This document shows, piece by piece, positions 1 through 8,476 of a stretch of DNA of 64,000 nt. Each line of letters opens with the position of its first letter. Positions within the stretch are counted from its first letter, which is position 1. A program made the position numbers and the translations under genes. This DNA is from Actinokineospora sp. NBRC 105648 (GTDB taxonomy: Bacteria; Actinomycetota; Actinomycetes; Mycobacteriales; Pseudonocardiaceae), in assembly GCF_030269645.1 (NCBI RefSeq), contig NZ_BSTR01000003.1:124001-188000 (forward strand). The letters run 5' to 3'. The notes beneath the pieces were generated by a model. It was given only the letters and a program-made list of their open reading frames with translations. It ran no database searches and had not been told where the DNA came from.

Positions 1-2933
1 GCCAACGGGTGGCCCGGGAACCGCCCGCGCAGTGCCAGCGTGGCCCGGTGCACCGCCTCGGCCGCCGAGTCGGTGTCGGGTCCCATGGCCGTGTAGAAGT
101 CCCGGGCGAACTTCACGGCCATGCCGTCCCGGATGGGCCACAGCGCCGCCACGACGTGCCGGTAGCCGGCCAGTTGGAACGCCGAGGCCAGGTGGATCGC
201 CTCGTCGGCCAAGGTGGGGGTGGTGCCCGCGGTGGAGCACGCGGACAGGAAGGCGAGGTCGGCGTCGAGCTCCAGACGGGTGATGTCGAGGACGGTCAGC
301 GGCGCCTCGTCGTGGTCGGCGAGCACCAGGTGGCCCCGCGACGGTGAGTCGGCGTCGGTCACCCCGTGGCAGGCGAAATGCGCGCGGGCGTAGTTGCCGA
401 GTTCGGCGAGCACCCGGTCGCGGCGGCAGTGCGGGCCCACCAACTCCATCGGCGGACGGGACAGGACGGTACCGAGCACTTGCCGTTCGGCTCGTACACC
501 GGGCAGTGGCGCGAAGCCAGGCGCGTCCGGCACCGCGACCAGCAACGTCCGGCCATCGGCGGTGGGTGCCTCGCGGTCGCGGCGGGCGTGCAGCAACGCG
601 CGGGCGGTGGTCGTGTACGACGACGTGACCCGGTCGACCACCGCACGGCCGACATCGGCGTGGTACCCGGCGGCGTGCAGTGGCAGGAAGGTCAGCGGCC
701 CGGACGGACACCACCACACTCTGGGCCAGGGTCGTCCCGCGACGGGTGGTCCATGGTGCCCGAGGGCCGCGAGGACGGGCTCGGTGACCTTGTCCCACAA
801 CCACTCCAGGGTGCGGCCGGCGGTCGCGTTGTCGTCACCGTCGACCGCGTCGAGGAACACCCGGGCCCGTTCACCCACCTCGTCGCGGGTCACACCGGTC
901 AGTGGCACCGCTCGCACCCCGTCGCGGGTGACGACCAAGGCGTCGATCCGTTGCTCACCCAGCGCGAAGAGCACCAGCGGGCCGTCGGCCGCGGCCACCG
1001 ACAGGTCGGCGGGCGGCCTGAGGAAGCCGTCGAATCCGGGAAGGCGGCGTACTTCGTCGACCAACTCGCCCCAGCGCACCGCAGAGCGGTGGTGCCGGTC
1101 GGTGTCCGCGGACGCGGTCGCCGTCCACTCGGCCAGGGTCCAGCGGAGTGCGTCCAACTCCCTGGCGACCTCCGGGTGCCGCCCGGCCAACTCGCTGAAG
1201 TCGTCGCGGTTCTCCAACACCTGGGCGAAGAGTATTCCCCGGCCGTGGTCGACCAGCGTGGCCGCGCGGTTCGCGGAACCGGCGAGCACGGCGGCGGCCG
1301 CCGCGTCGCCCAGCTGGTCGGTCAGCCCGACGAGCCTGCGCTCCTGGTCGGCGCGGACCAGCCCGCGGGACGCCATGAGGGGGAACAGTTCGATGGCCGC
1401 GGCGTGGATCTCGACCGCCACCTCCCAGTCACCGCAGGCAGCGGCGGTGTTCGCCGCACCCCGCAGGTGTTCGATGCGGGTGCCCACCGGCACGCGGTGA
1501 TCCGCACCAGACCCACGCAGGATCAGCAGCGTCTCGCGAGCGACCTCCGGCTCGCGCGTGCGTAGGAACAACGAGTGCAGCAGCGCACCCAGGGCCGCGA
1601 CCAACAGGCACCGACCGGTGCGGTCCGCGGGGATCTCCCGCAGCCGCGCTCGGGCCGCGGCCACCGCCGCCCGGCACGCGTCCAGGTCGTCGACCAGCAC
1701 GCTGTGGTGGCCGAGCACCCCCAGCGCGTTGGCCAGGAGCCCGGGAGCGTCCGGGTAGGCCGCCGGCATCGTCGCCACGACCTTCCGGGCGAGGTGGGCG
1801 GCTTCGGTGATGTCGTCAACACGGCCGCTGAGCCGGTGTCGGGAGTAGAGCCGCGCGGCGAGCCTCATGAGCATCCCGGTCGCGAGAGCGGACGGTTCCG
1901 AACCTGCTTGGACCTCGCGTCCGAGCGCGATGGACCGATCGAGCGCGGCCGCGTCACCGGTGTGCTGGAACAGCCCGTGCAGCGCCTCACCCAGGTTGTG
2001 CATGGGGGAGAACCGGCGGGGGCACCCGTCGTGCAGCAGGTCGATCGCCCGCTCAAGCGCGGTGATCGCCTCGCGCAGGGACCGGCCGTCGCCGGTGCTG
2101 CCGTGCCGGGCGATGAGGGTGCTGCCGAGGTTGTTGAGCCGCGCGGACTCCTCGTGATCACCGTCGGTCTGGTGCGCGTGCTCGCCCGCGTGCCTGCCGA
2201 AGCGCACCGCGTTGTCGTGCGCCTGCTGGTCCCCGGTGTTGCGGTGCAAGAACTCCCAGGCACCGGAGAGGCTCCCGGCCAGCTTGACCGTTGGCCGGAT
2301 CTTGAACGCCCGGTCGAGGGCGCGAATCGCCGCGCGCAGGTCCGCCACGTCGCCCACCGCCTGGTACAAGTGGACCAACGCATGTCCCAGCAGCTCCAGC
2401 TTGTCGCACCGGCTTTCGTCGGATCCGGCGGCGAGAACTTCCTTGCGCAGCAGGGCGACCGCCCGGTCGGGTATGTCCGGGTCGGCGGCGCGGGCGCCAC
2501 GCCGCACCAGCGCCTCCGCTTCGCTGCCCGCACGCCGGCCGACGCTCGCGTCGAGGAGACCCCGCAGGAAGTCCCGCTGATCACTCGTCCACGCGGCGTT
2601 GGTCACCTCGGGCCGGAGCACGGTCTCCAGGTCGCCGTACGCCGACTGGTCGTGGTCCTCGGCCAGTCCGGTGGTGGCGGCACCGAAGTACCTGGCGCAG
2701 TCGAACCGGAGTGGGTGCCCGGGCGAGATCTCACCCAGCGCGAACCGCGTCAGCGCCGACACCGCCACCAGCGCGTCCTCGTCCACATCGGACACCGAAC
2801 TACCCAGGGTCGCCGCGGCCAACGCCACCCAGTCCGCCGGTTCACCCCCGATCGCGGCGACGAAGCCGGCGGCCGCCGCTGGGCGCGCCAGCCGCCGCAC
2901 GACCGCCTCCCGCGCCCGCTCCGCCCGCGTCAT
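1..2933 (-). CDS. TPR-like repeat + CHAT-domain protease-like protein (C-terminus cut by window edge)
   Basis: About 977 residues are visible and the reading frame stays open to base 3. The N-terminal part is helical repeat sequence with TPR-like patterns such as LNNLGSTLIARHG and LGEALHGLFQHTG. The C-terminal part is a CHAT domain, a caspase-like cysteine peptidase fold: the catalytic His lies in ACHG near residue 854 and the Cys in LSACSTA near residue 898. The ATG at 2933 follows GAGGAGG, and the upstream CHAT gene ends 12 bases before it, so the two are co-transcribed. Proteins of this type are usually proteolytic effectors held inactive by their repeat region and switched on by a sensor. 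The N-terminal region differs clearly from that of the neighbouring CHAT protein, so this is a second distinct effector rather than a recent duplicate. Substrate unknown. Confidence 0.85.
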   Translation of the reverse strand, partial: MTRAERAREAVVRRLARPAAAAGFVAAIGGEPADWVALAAATLGSSVSDVDEDALVAVSALTRFALGEISPGHPLRFDCARYFGAATTGLAEDHDQSAYGDLETVLRPEVTNAAWTSDQRDFLRGLLDASVGRRAGSEAEALVRRGARAADPDIPDRAVALLRKEVLAAGSDESRCDKLELLGHALVHLYQAVGDVADLRAAIRALDRAFKIRPTVKLAGSLSGAWEFLHRNTGDQQAHDNAVRFGRHAGEHAHQTDGDHEESARLNNLGSTLIARHGSTGDGRSLREAITALERAIDLLHDGCPRRFSPMHNLGEALHGLFQHTGDAAALDRSIALGREVQAGSEPSALATGMLMRLAARLYSRHRLSGRVDDITEAAHLARKVVATMPAAYPDAPGLLANALGVLGHHSVLVDDLDACRAAVAAARARLREIPADRTGRCLLVAALGALLHSLFLRTREPEVARETLLILRGSGADHRVPVGTRIEHLRGAANTAAACGDWEVAVEIHAAAIELFPLMASRGLVRADQERRLVGLTDQLGDAAAAAVLAGSANRAATLVDHGRGILFAQVLENRDDFSELAGRHPEVARELDALRWTLAEWTATASADTDRHHRSAVRWGELVDEVRRLPGFDGFLRPPADLSVAAADGPLVLFALGEQRIDALVVTRDGVRAVPLTGVTRDEVGERARVFLDAVDGDDNATAGRTLEWLWDKVTEPVLAALGHHGPPVAGRPWPRVWWCPSGPLTFLPLHAAGYHADVGRAVVDRVTSSYTTTARALLHARRDREAPTADGRTLLVAVPDAPGFAPLPGVRAERQVLGTVLSRPPMELVGPHCRRDRVLAELGNYARAHFACHGVTDADSPSRGHLVLADHDEAPLTVLDITRLELDADLAFLSACSTAGTTPTLADEAIHLASAFQLAGYRHVVAALWPIRDGMAVKFARDFYTAMGPDTDSAAEAVHRATLALRGRFPGHPL

Positions 2934-2945
2934 ACCGCCCCCTCC

Positions 2946-5900
2946 TCAGATCCCGGTGTGCGTGTGCGCCGCCCATTTGTTGGGCATCAACGGATCCCGA
3001 TCACGCCGCCGCCGAACTGTCTCGTGCAACGCGACCGCGGCGGCCGCCGTCGACACGGAGCCGGCAGTGGTCAACCGGGCGTAGAACTCCCTCGCGACCG
3101 CCGTGGACACCTGGTCGGCCACCGGCCAGACCGTTCCGACCACCGACCGGAACCCTGCCAGGTGGAACGCGGCGGTGACGTGGGTGGTCTCGTCGGCGTG
3201 GAACAGCGAGGTGAACCCGGTGGCGCAAGCGGACAGGTAGGCGAGGTCGGCCTGTGGCAATCGGAGTCCGGCGATCTCCGCCACCGTCAGCGGCGCGTCG
3301 GCCAAGGCCAACGCGGTGGTGTCCGGGTCGAGCCACTGGCCGCGCACGTGGCACGCGAGGTGCACGACCCTGCTGGTGGTCAACGCCTCGACCACAGCGG
3401 CGCGCGACGCGTCCCCGTCCGCCAGCAGGACCGACGACGGGATCCGCGCGCGGACGATCTCGGCCTCCGCGAGAGCCCCCGGCAACTCGGCTGAACCGGC
3501 GGCGGACTTGGACACCGCGACGACCACCACCGAGCCCTCGTCAGTCTCCTCATCGGTCCTGGCGGTCCGCGCGTGCTCCAGAGCACGCAACGTCGGGGTG
3601 TAACTGGACACGACGCGGTCCATTACCGTCTCGTCGTCATGGGCGCCGTGCCTGCCCGCGGCGTGCAACGGGAAGAAGTTGGTGATGCCCACGGGGCACC
3701 ACCACAGGCGGGGCCAGGCTCCTTCTTCAGGAGGGCGGTGGTGACCGAGCGCGTTGAGGACGGGACTGGTCACCGCGTCCCACAACCAGGCCAGCACCGC
3801 CACTATCTCGGCCTGCGCCGCCACCTTCGCCCGGACAAGCCCGTCCCGGTCGGCGGTGGTCCAGATCGCGGCGTGCAACCTGCGCGCCTGCGCCAGTGCG
3901 GTGTCGTGGTCGAACGCGGGCAGGTCGACGACGAGGACCGGGCTGACCGGATCGTCGACCGTCACCAACGCGAACCCGCGGTCGTCCCGGCTGATGACCT
4001 GGACCACCGCGCCCTCGGCCCCCTGCCGCCGCAAACGGTCGATTGAGGGAGGACGCTGGAAACCCACCAGGCCGGGAAGTGCCCGTACCCGCTCGACCAA
4101 CCCTGCCCAACGACGATCCATCTCCGTCAGTCGAGCGGGCGAGTCAGCGGAAGCGGCGGGGGTGAACAAGAGCCCGGACACTTCCATCTCGGTCCGCATC
4201 TCGTCCAGCTCGGCCGCGAGCGCGGGCGCGTGCGACCGCAGCACCCGTAGATCACCGTGGGCGTCGAGGGTGTCCGCGATGAGCACGCCCCGGGTCAGCT
4301 CCAGCAGCTCCACCGCACGATTCGGCTTGCCCGCCCGCACGGCGACGTCCGCGGCAGTCGCGGGCAGGCCGCGGAGCTGAGAAATCAGGTGACCGCGGTC
4401 GGAACGGGGGAGCGCCCGGGAGCTGATCCGGGGGATCAGACCGACAACGCGCTCGACCACGTCCAGCGCCCAGTCGATCTCCCCGGCCGTGTTCGCCAGG
4501 GTGGCGGCCATCGCGAGGGCCATCGCGCGGCGCACCGGCGCGGCCCAGGCCGAGTCAGCGGCCTGGAGCAGGGTTCGCATCCCCTCCGCGAAGACCGCCG
4601 GGTCCCGCTCGCGGTCGTAGCGCAGGTACAGGCCGATTCCCAGATTGGTCAGGAAGTGCACTTGGTCGGGATGGGTGGACGATGTCGCGGCGATCGCCGA
4701 GCGACCCACCCGCACCGCTTCGCGCAAGGTCGGGAGTTCTCGGGTGCGGTCGTAGTCGCACTGCAGCGCGATACCGAGCTGCGACAGGTGTCCCGCGAGT
4801 TTGGGATCGCCAGGAGGACAACGCGCGACGACGTCTCGCAGGACAGCGCAGGCCCGCTCGGCGGCCGGGGCGATCCCAGCGGCATCCGTCTGGGCCAGTA
4901 ACGCGCCCGCGAGACCGTGCGCGTACATCCGCCAATCGGGGTGATCAGGCGGCGTTGTGCCCAGCGCGGCCTCAAGGACCGCGACAGCCTCACCCAGCAC
5001 CGCCGGGTCCCCGTTGCGTTCATAGGCCGTGTGCAGAACGGCGCCGAGGTTGCCCAGGAGGCCGGCGCGTTCCCGAGGTGGTGCCAGACCAGCGGCGCGC
5101 CGCAGGCCCGCAACCGCGTCGACCAGTACCGCCGAGTCGCCGGTGCGGATGGACCAGGCCATGAGGATCGAGCTCAGCGTAGTCGACGCGCTGTACCAGT
5201 CCGGGTGGTCCGCCCGCGTTCGTCGGACCACGGCCTCCACGAGCGCCTTGGCTTCGGTGAGCGCCCGGAAGTCGCCGTGGTGGCGGTCCATGGCCTGCAG
5301 GGCCTCGCCCAGGAGCAGCGCGTCCGCCGACGCCGAGCCCGGATCGGCGGACTCGACCACGACCCGCAGAACCGCGACCGCCTCGGCGGCTACCTGCACA
5401 GGTGCACCGAGATCGCTCCACCCGGCGAGTGCGGTTCCCAGTGCGCGGCGCATGGCGTTCCGCATGGTGTCGTCCCGGCTGGCGCCGAGCGCGGATCGCA
5501 GCACCGCCACCGCCTCCGCCAAGCGCGCGGCATCTGCGGCGTGTGTTCCGAGGCTGTAGAGGGCCGCACCCAACACCGCCAAGAACTGCGCGTACTCCGG
5601 GTGATCCGACGGGATCCCAACCACCGCCGGGCGCAGCGACTCGACAGCTGCGCTCAACTCGGCCGCGTCACCGGTGTTCTCGTACCGCTCGATCACCACC
5701 GAAGCCCGGTCGAGCGCGAGGTACTGCGCCTCGTGGGCGAACCGCAGGAGGACCTCTTCCGGTACGAGATCTGGGTGGTCGCGGTAGATCGGTCGAAAGA
5801 GCTGCATCGCCCGGCGGGCCTCCGCGCGGTGGTTCGGGCCGCGCTTTCGGAGCCAGTGCAACGTGCCGAGGGTGGCCAGCGCGTGCGGATCCCGGTCGAA

Positions 5901-6038
5901 GTCCGGGCACGAGCGGACCAAGTCGGCCGCGAACGCGTCCACCTCAGGGCCGCACAGGGCGTCCCAGTGCCCAGTCCGCCACGCCAGCTCGAGGTGGAAC
6001 CACAGCCCGACGAGGGCGCGGGAGCGCGGGTCAGGCAC
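2946..6038 (-). CDS. TPR-repeat + CHAT-domain protease-like protein
   Basis: 1030 residues. Roughly residues 60-500 consist of repeated helical units, for example SQLGIALQCDYDRT and FLTNLGIGLYLRYDRE, a TPR pattern. The C-terminal CHAT domain carries His in HLACHV near residue 894 and Cys in LSACATG near residue 935, so the catalytic dyad is intact. The GTG start at 6038 overlaps the last 8 bases of the upstream CATRA gene, indicating translational coupling. There is no signal peptide or membrane helix, so it should be cytosolic. It is the middle partner of a four-gene conflict operon; the family is expected to cleave host or partner proteins once triggered. Target and trigger cannot be read from the sequence. 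Confidence 0.9.
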   Translation of the reverse strand: MPDPRSRALVGLWFHLELAWRTGHWDALCGPEVDAFAADLVRSCPDFDRDPHALATLGTLHWLRKRGPNHRAEARRAMQLFRPIYRDHPDLVPEEVLLRFAHEAQYLALDRASVVIERYENTGDAAELSAAVESLRPAVVGIPSDHPEYAQFLAVLGAALYSLGTHAADAARLAEAVAVLRSALGASRDDTMRNAMRRALGTALAGWSDLGAPVQVAAEAVAVLRVVVESADPGSASADALLLGEALQAMDRHHGDFRALTEAKALVEAVVRRTRADHPDWYSASTTLSSILMAWSIRTGDSAVLVDAVAGLRRAAGLAPPRERAGLLGNLGAVLHTAYERNGDPAVLGEAVAVLEAALGTTPPDHPDWRMYAHGLAGALLAQTDAAGIAPAAERACAVLRDVVARCPPGDPKLAGHLSQLGIALQCDYDRTRELPTLREAVRVGRSAIAATSSTHPDQVHFLTNLGIGLYLRYDRERDPAVFAEGMRTLLQAADSAWAAPVRRAMALAMAATLANTAGEIDWALDVVERVVGLIPRISSRALPRSDRGHLISQLRGLPATAADVAVRAGKPNRAVELLELTRGVLIADTLDAHGDLRVLRSHAPALAAELDEMRTEMEVSGLLFTPAASADSPARLTEMDRRWAGLVERVRALPGLVGFQRPPSIDRLRRQGAEGAVVQVISRDDRGFALVTVDDPVSPVLVVDLPAFDHDTALAQARRLHAAIWTTADRDGLVRAKVAAQAEIVAVLAWLWDAVTSPVLNALGHHRPPEEGAWPRLWWCPVGITNFFPLHAAGRHGAHDDETVMDRVVSSYTPTLRALEHARTARTDEETDEGSVVVVAVSKSAAGSAELPGALAEAEIVRARIPSSVLLADGDASRAAVVEALTTSRVVHLACHVRGQWLDPDTTALALADAPLTVAEIAGLRLPQADLAYLSACATGFTSLFHADETTHVTAAFHLAGFRSVVGTVWPVADQVSTAVAREFYARLTTAGSVSTAAAAVALHETVRRRRDRDPLMPNKWAAHTHTGI

Positions 6039-7698
6039 GTCGCTCCACCGGCGGGCACCAGAGCCACCCGTGGCCGTTGAAGGACTTGACGGTGATCGGA
6101 CGGCGGTGGAAGTCCGCCGCGGCGAGGCCGGTCGCGCCCTCGGCGACGACGTAGGTGTGCAGCGGCTCGGAGATCATGACGGCCAGGTCGCCGGGCGTCG
6201 TGGCGATGGCGGCGCGCAGTGGATCGCTCTCGAGCAACCGGCACATCCGCACGACAGTGTCGCCGCTGAACCCGATCGCGACGATGCCCGCCGGGCCGAC
6301 GTCGACGGCCAGCCGGAGCCGCATCCGGTCGGTGTGCGCGGCGTTGTCCAGTGCCAGGTGGCGACCGACGGAGGCGAGCAGGGTGGGCAGGGCGGACTGG
6401 ACGTCGACGGTGGCGGGCAGGAAGACGATCTCGCCGTCGCCGCTGCCCTGGTGGTCGGTTTGCGCGCGTTCGACGTCGAGATCGGTCAGGGCAGCGGCCA
6501 CGAGCACGGCCAAGCGGGACTGCAGGCTGTCCTTGCCGGGCGTGTCGCGGGCGCTATAGCCGACGATGTCGACGGCGAAGCCCATCCGGATCACCTTGCC
6601 GTGCGGTCGTCGCGGCACAGGCGCGGCAGGCGGTGGCTCGCCGAGTACATCGGTGGGCGCGGTGACCGGTGCGGGGGCAGTGGCGCGCGGCAGGGTGAGG
6701 ATGCCCCGCGCGAGTTCGGCGGAGGTCGTCAGGTAGGTGATCGCGTCGTCGAGGTGGCGCACGAGTGCCCGGTCTCGGTTCTTGTCGCCGGGCAGGGCGA
6801 TCCCGGTGGCGGTCATGTTCGCGGCGAGGATCACGCAGGTGTGGCGCATGGTGCGCGACCGGGAACGGGCGAGCAGGGTCGCGGCCTCGACGGCGGCCAG
6901 CCGGTCGATCAGGTCAGGCGGGTCCGGCACGGCCGTCCACCGAGCGGCCAACTCCTCGGCCGAGCGGCGAAGCGCGGCCAAACCCGGTCGCGCGTGGTCC
7001 CAGATCCGCGCCTGGTAGCGCAGGCACGCCGCGTGGGTGAGGTACTGGGCCAGCCGCGGCAGGCTCACGCCGCCGTCGCTCCAGGTCAGCGCGCTCACCT
7101 CGGCATCGCGCCCGGCCACGCCGAGGACGACGAGCCCGCGATCCGCCTCGACGCCCCGCGGGGACTCCCACAGGGTGCCCACGTCCCCGAGCGTGGTCGG
7201 CTCGTCCCAGCGGACGGTCGCGCCGAAGCCACCGGGAAGAAAGGACCGGGCATCACCACCGGTGGCCTGGTAGATCCTCGCGCTGCCGAGGAACGCGCCG
7301 GTGGCGCCGTCGACGACCTGGTCGAGCCAGCGATCGAACTCGATCCACCCGGGCGGCGCGGCCGACCCGATCCGGACCCGCCGAGCCACGGTGTCCTGCG
7401 GTGCGGCGAACACCAGCGAGAACACCACCACCTCGCCCACCTGCCGCGCGATCACCTGGAAGTCAGCGGTGTGGTCCTCGGCCGCGGCGAACGCCACCGC
7501 CCCGGACAGACCCGCCGAGCCACCGGGCAACTCCGCGGGGAGGCCGGTGGCCAGGATCGGCCGGTCGGTACCCAACAACACCCGACACCGCCGCCACACC
7601 ACGTCCAACCCCGCCCAAGCCGCCGCGGCGTTCGGACCGTCCAGCGGCAGGAAGGCGTGGTAGAGAAGTTCCTGGTCGCGCGGCGCCCTAGCGGTCAT
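6031..7698 (-). CDS. CATRA-type conflict-system protein with C-terminal nucleotide-cyclase-like domain
   Basis: 555 residues from the ATG at 7698, which overlaps the end of the preceding small gene by 11 bases. A longer in-frame reading exists upstream, but it runs through the neighbour's coding sequence. The N-terminal 350 residues match what I recall as the CATRA (caspase and TPR repeat associated) family. From about residue 370 the sequence resembles a class III nucleotide cyclase: FAVDIVGYS supplies the first metal-binding Asp, GSGDGEIVFLP the second, and GDTVVRMCRLL the segment that normally carries the catalytic Asn and Arg. Here the Asn position is Val while the Arg is kept, so cyclase activity is doubtful and nucleotide sensing is possible. 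Its position directly upstream of two CHAT proteins suggests it is the regulator or trigger. The family name is from memory. Confidence 0.8.
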   Translation of the reverse strand: MTARAPRDQELLYHAFLPLDGPNAAAAWAGLDVVWRRCRVLLGTDRPILATGLPAELPGGSAGLSGAVAFAAAEDHTADFQVIARQVGEVVVFSLVFAAPQDTVARRVRIGSAAPPGWIEFDRWLDQVVDGATGAFLGSARIYQATGGDARSFLPGGFGATVRWDEPTTLGDVGTLWESPRGVEADRGLVVLGVAGRDAEVSALTWSDGGVSLPRLAQYLTHAACLRYQARIWDHARPGLAALRRSAEELAARWTAVPDPPDLIDRLAAVEAATLLARSRSRTMRHTCVILAANMTATGIALPGDKNRDRALVRHLDDAITYLTTSAELARGILTLPRATAPAPVTAPTDVLGEPPPAAPVPRRPHGKVIRMGFAVDIVGYSARDTPGKDSLQSRLAVLVAAALTDLDVERAQTDHQGSGDGEIVFLPATVDVQSALPTLLASVGRHLALDNAAHTDRMRLRLAVDVGPAGIVAIGFSGDTVVRMCRLLESDPLRAAIATTPGDLAVMISEPLHTYVVAEGATGLAAADFHRRPITVKSFNGHGWLWCPPVERRA

Positions 7699-8011
7699 CG
7701 TCGGGTGTCGCCACGGGGTCCGGCTCGACCAGGACGTGCTCGAGCACGGCTCGCCGTTCCATGACCTCGTCCGGGGGCGGCAGGTGTCCGGCACCGATCC
7801 GGGTCACCCGCACCGGGCCCGTCAACGCCAACAGGTTCGCCGCCTCCCGCACGGCCTCCCTATCGGCCCTGGTCAGCGCGCTCGCGAGGCGGTCCAGGAT
7901 CAGCTCGACCTCGACCCACCGCTCCACACCGAGCCGCCACTGCGGCAAGGCGTCCAACTCGGCCCGCAGGTCCACCACGGTTTCCTTGTCCAACCAGCCG
8001 TGGTCAGTCAC
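7688..8011 (-). CDS. CATRA-associated small protein (first gene of the conflict operon)
   Basis: 107 residues from a GTG at 8011 (protein beginning MTDHGWLDKETV). I chose this start because codons upstream of it have poor third-position GC and an arginine/proline-rich junk-like translation. A GTG at 8155 has a reasonable AGGA ribosome site and would give 155 residues, so the start is open. The protein is charged and helical, ends in a DDDR tail, and has no membrane segment. It overlaps the CATRA gene by 11 bases. A small partner in this place is, as I recall, typical of CATRA loci and may be a regulator or adaptor. No function can be assigned from motifs. Confidence 0.7.
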   Translation of the reverse strand: MTDHGWLDKETVVDLRAELDALPQWRLGVERWVEVELILDRLASALTRADREAVREAANLLALTGPVRVTRIGAGHLPPPDEVMERRAVLEHVLVEPDPVATPDDDR

Positions 8012-8192
8012 AAGGTCAAGATACCAACAGCGAGACCGCCGCGGGGGCGCCTGGGCTGGCGAATCGCCGGTGCTAGTGGACAAATGCAGGACACGGTCCG
8101 GCACGACAGTCGGTCGCCGAAGCCATCTTTCTTCCACCGTGGACATACAGGTCACCGAATGTCCTACAAAGGACAGGTCGGCTTGGTCCGGG

Positions 8193-8333
8193 CTGGATTG
8201 GGTGAAACTGCTTTGTTTGGGGCCCCTAAGAAAAGAGGCGCCGTGGGTAGAGCGGGTGGGAAAGGGATACCCACCGCCTGGGTCAGGCTAGCGCCTCTTT
8301 TCTCCCCAAACAAAGCAGTTTCACCCAATCCAG
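8193..8333. repeat. Large imperfect palindrome in the gadB / CATRA intergenic region
   Basis: The left arm 8193-8241 and right arm 8291-8333 are reverse complements over about 43 bases, interrupted only by a 6-base bulge in the left arm (near 8221-8227). The 49-base loop contains its own shorter hairpin (GCGGGTGGG against CCCACCGC). It lies downstream of the glutamate decarboxylase stop and upstream of the CATRA operon, so it may act as a strong terminator, or be a dispersed palindromic element. The arm begins CTGGATTGGGTGAAACTGC, which looks like a mobile repeat rather than an ordinary terminator with a T-run. Confidence 0.85.
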
Positions 8334-8476
8334 CACTTGGCGGGGCGGCTGGGGACGGAGTTCGATTGGTTCGCCCGCTTGGGGTTTTTAGCCAATGAGT
8401 GTTGTGCGTGCGTGTAGGTGTGGGTGGGTTTGCGTGTGTGTGGGTTTGAGCGCGTAGCGTGGCCTGATCCGGGGCT

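Noticed and set aside
366..3494. Long plus-strand open frames opposite the CHAT genes
   Set aside because: The minus strand encodes continuous TPR-CHAT proteins; the plus frames lack domains and consistent codon use.
8242..8290. Possible riboswitch or small RNA in the palindrome loop
   Set aside because: No known riboswitch consensus was recognised; the structure is better described as a palindromic repeat.
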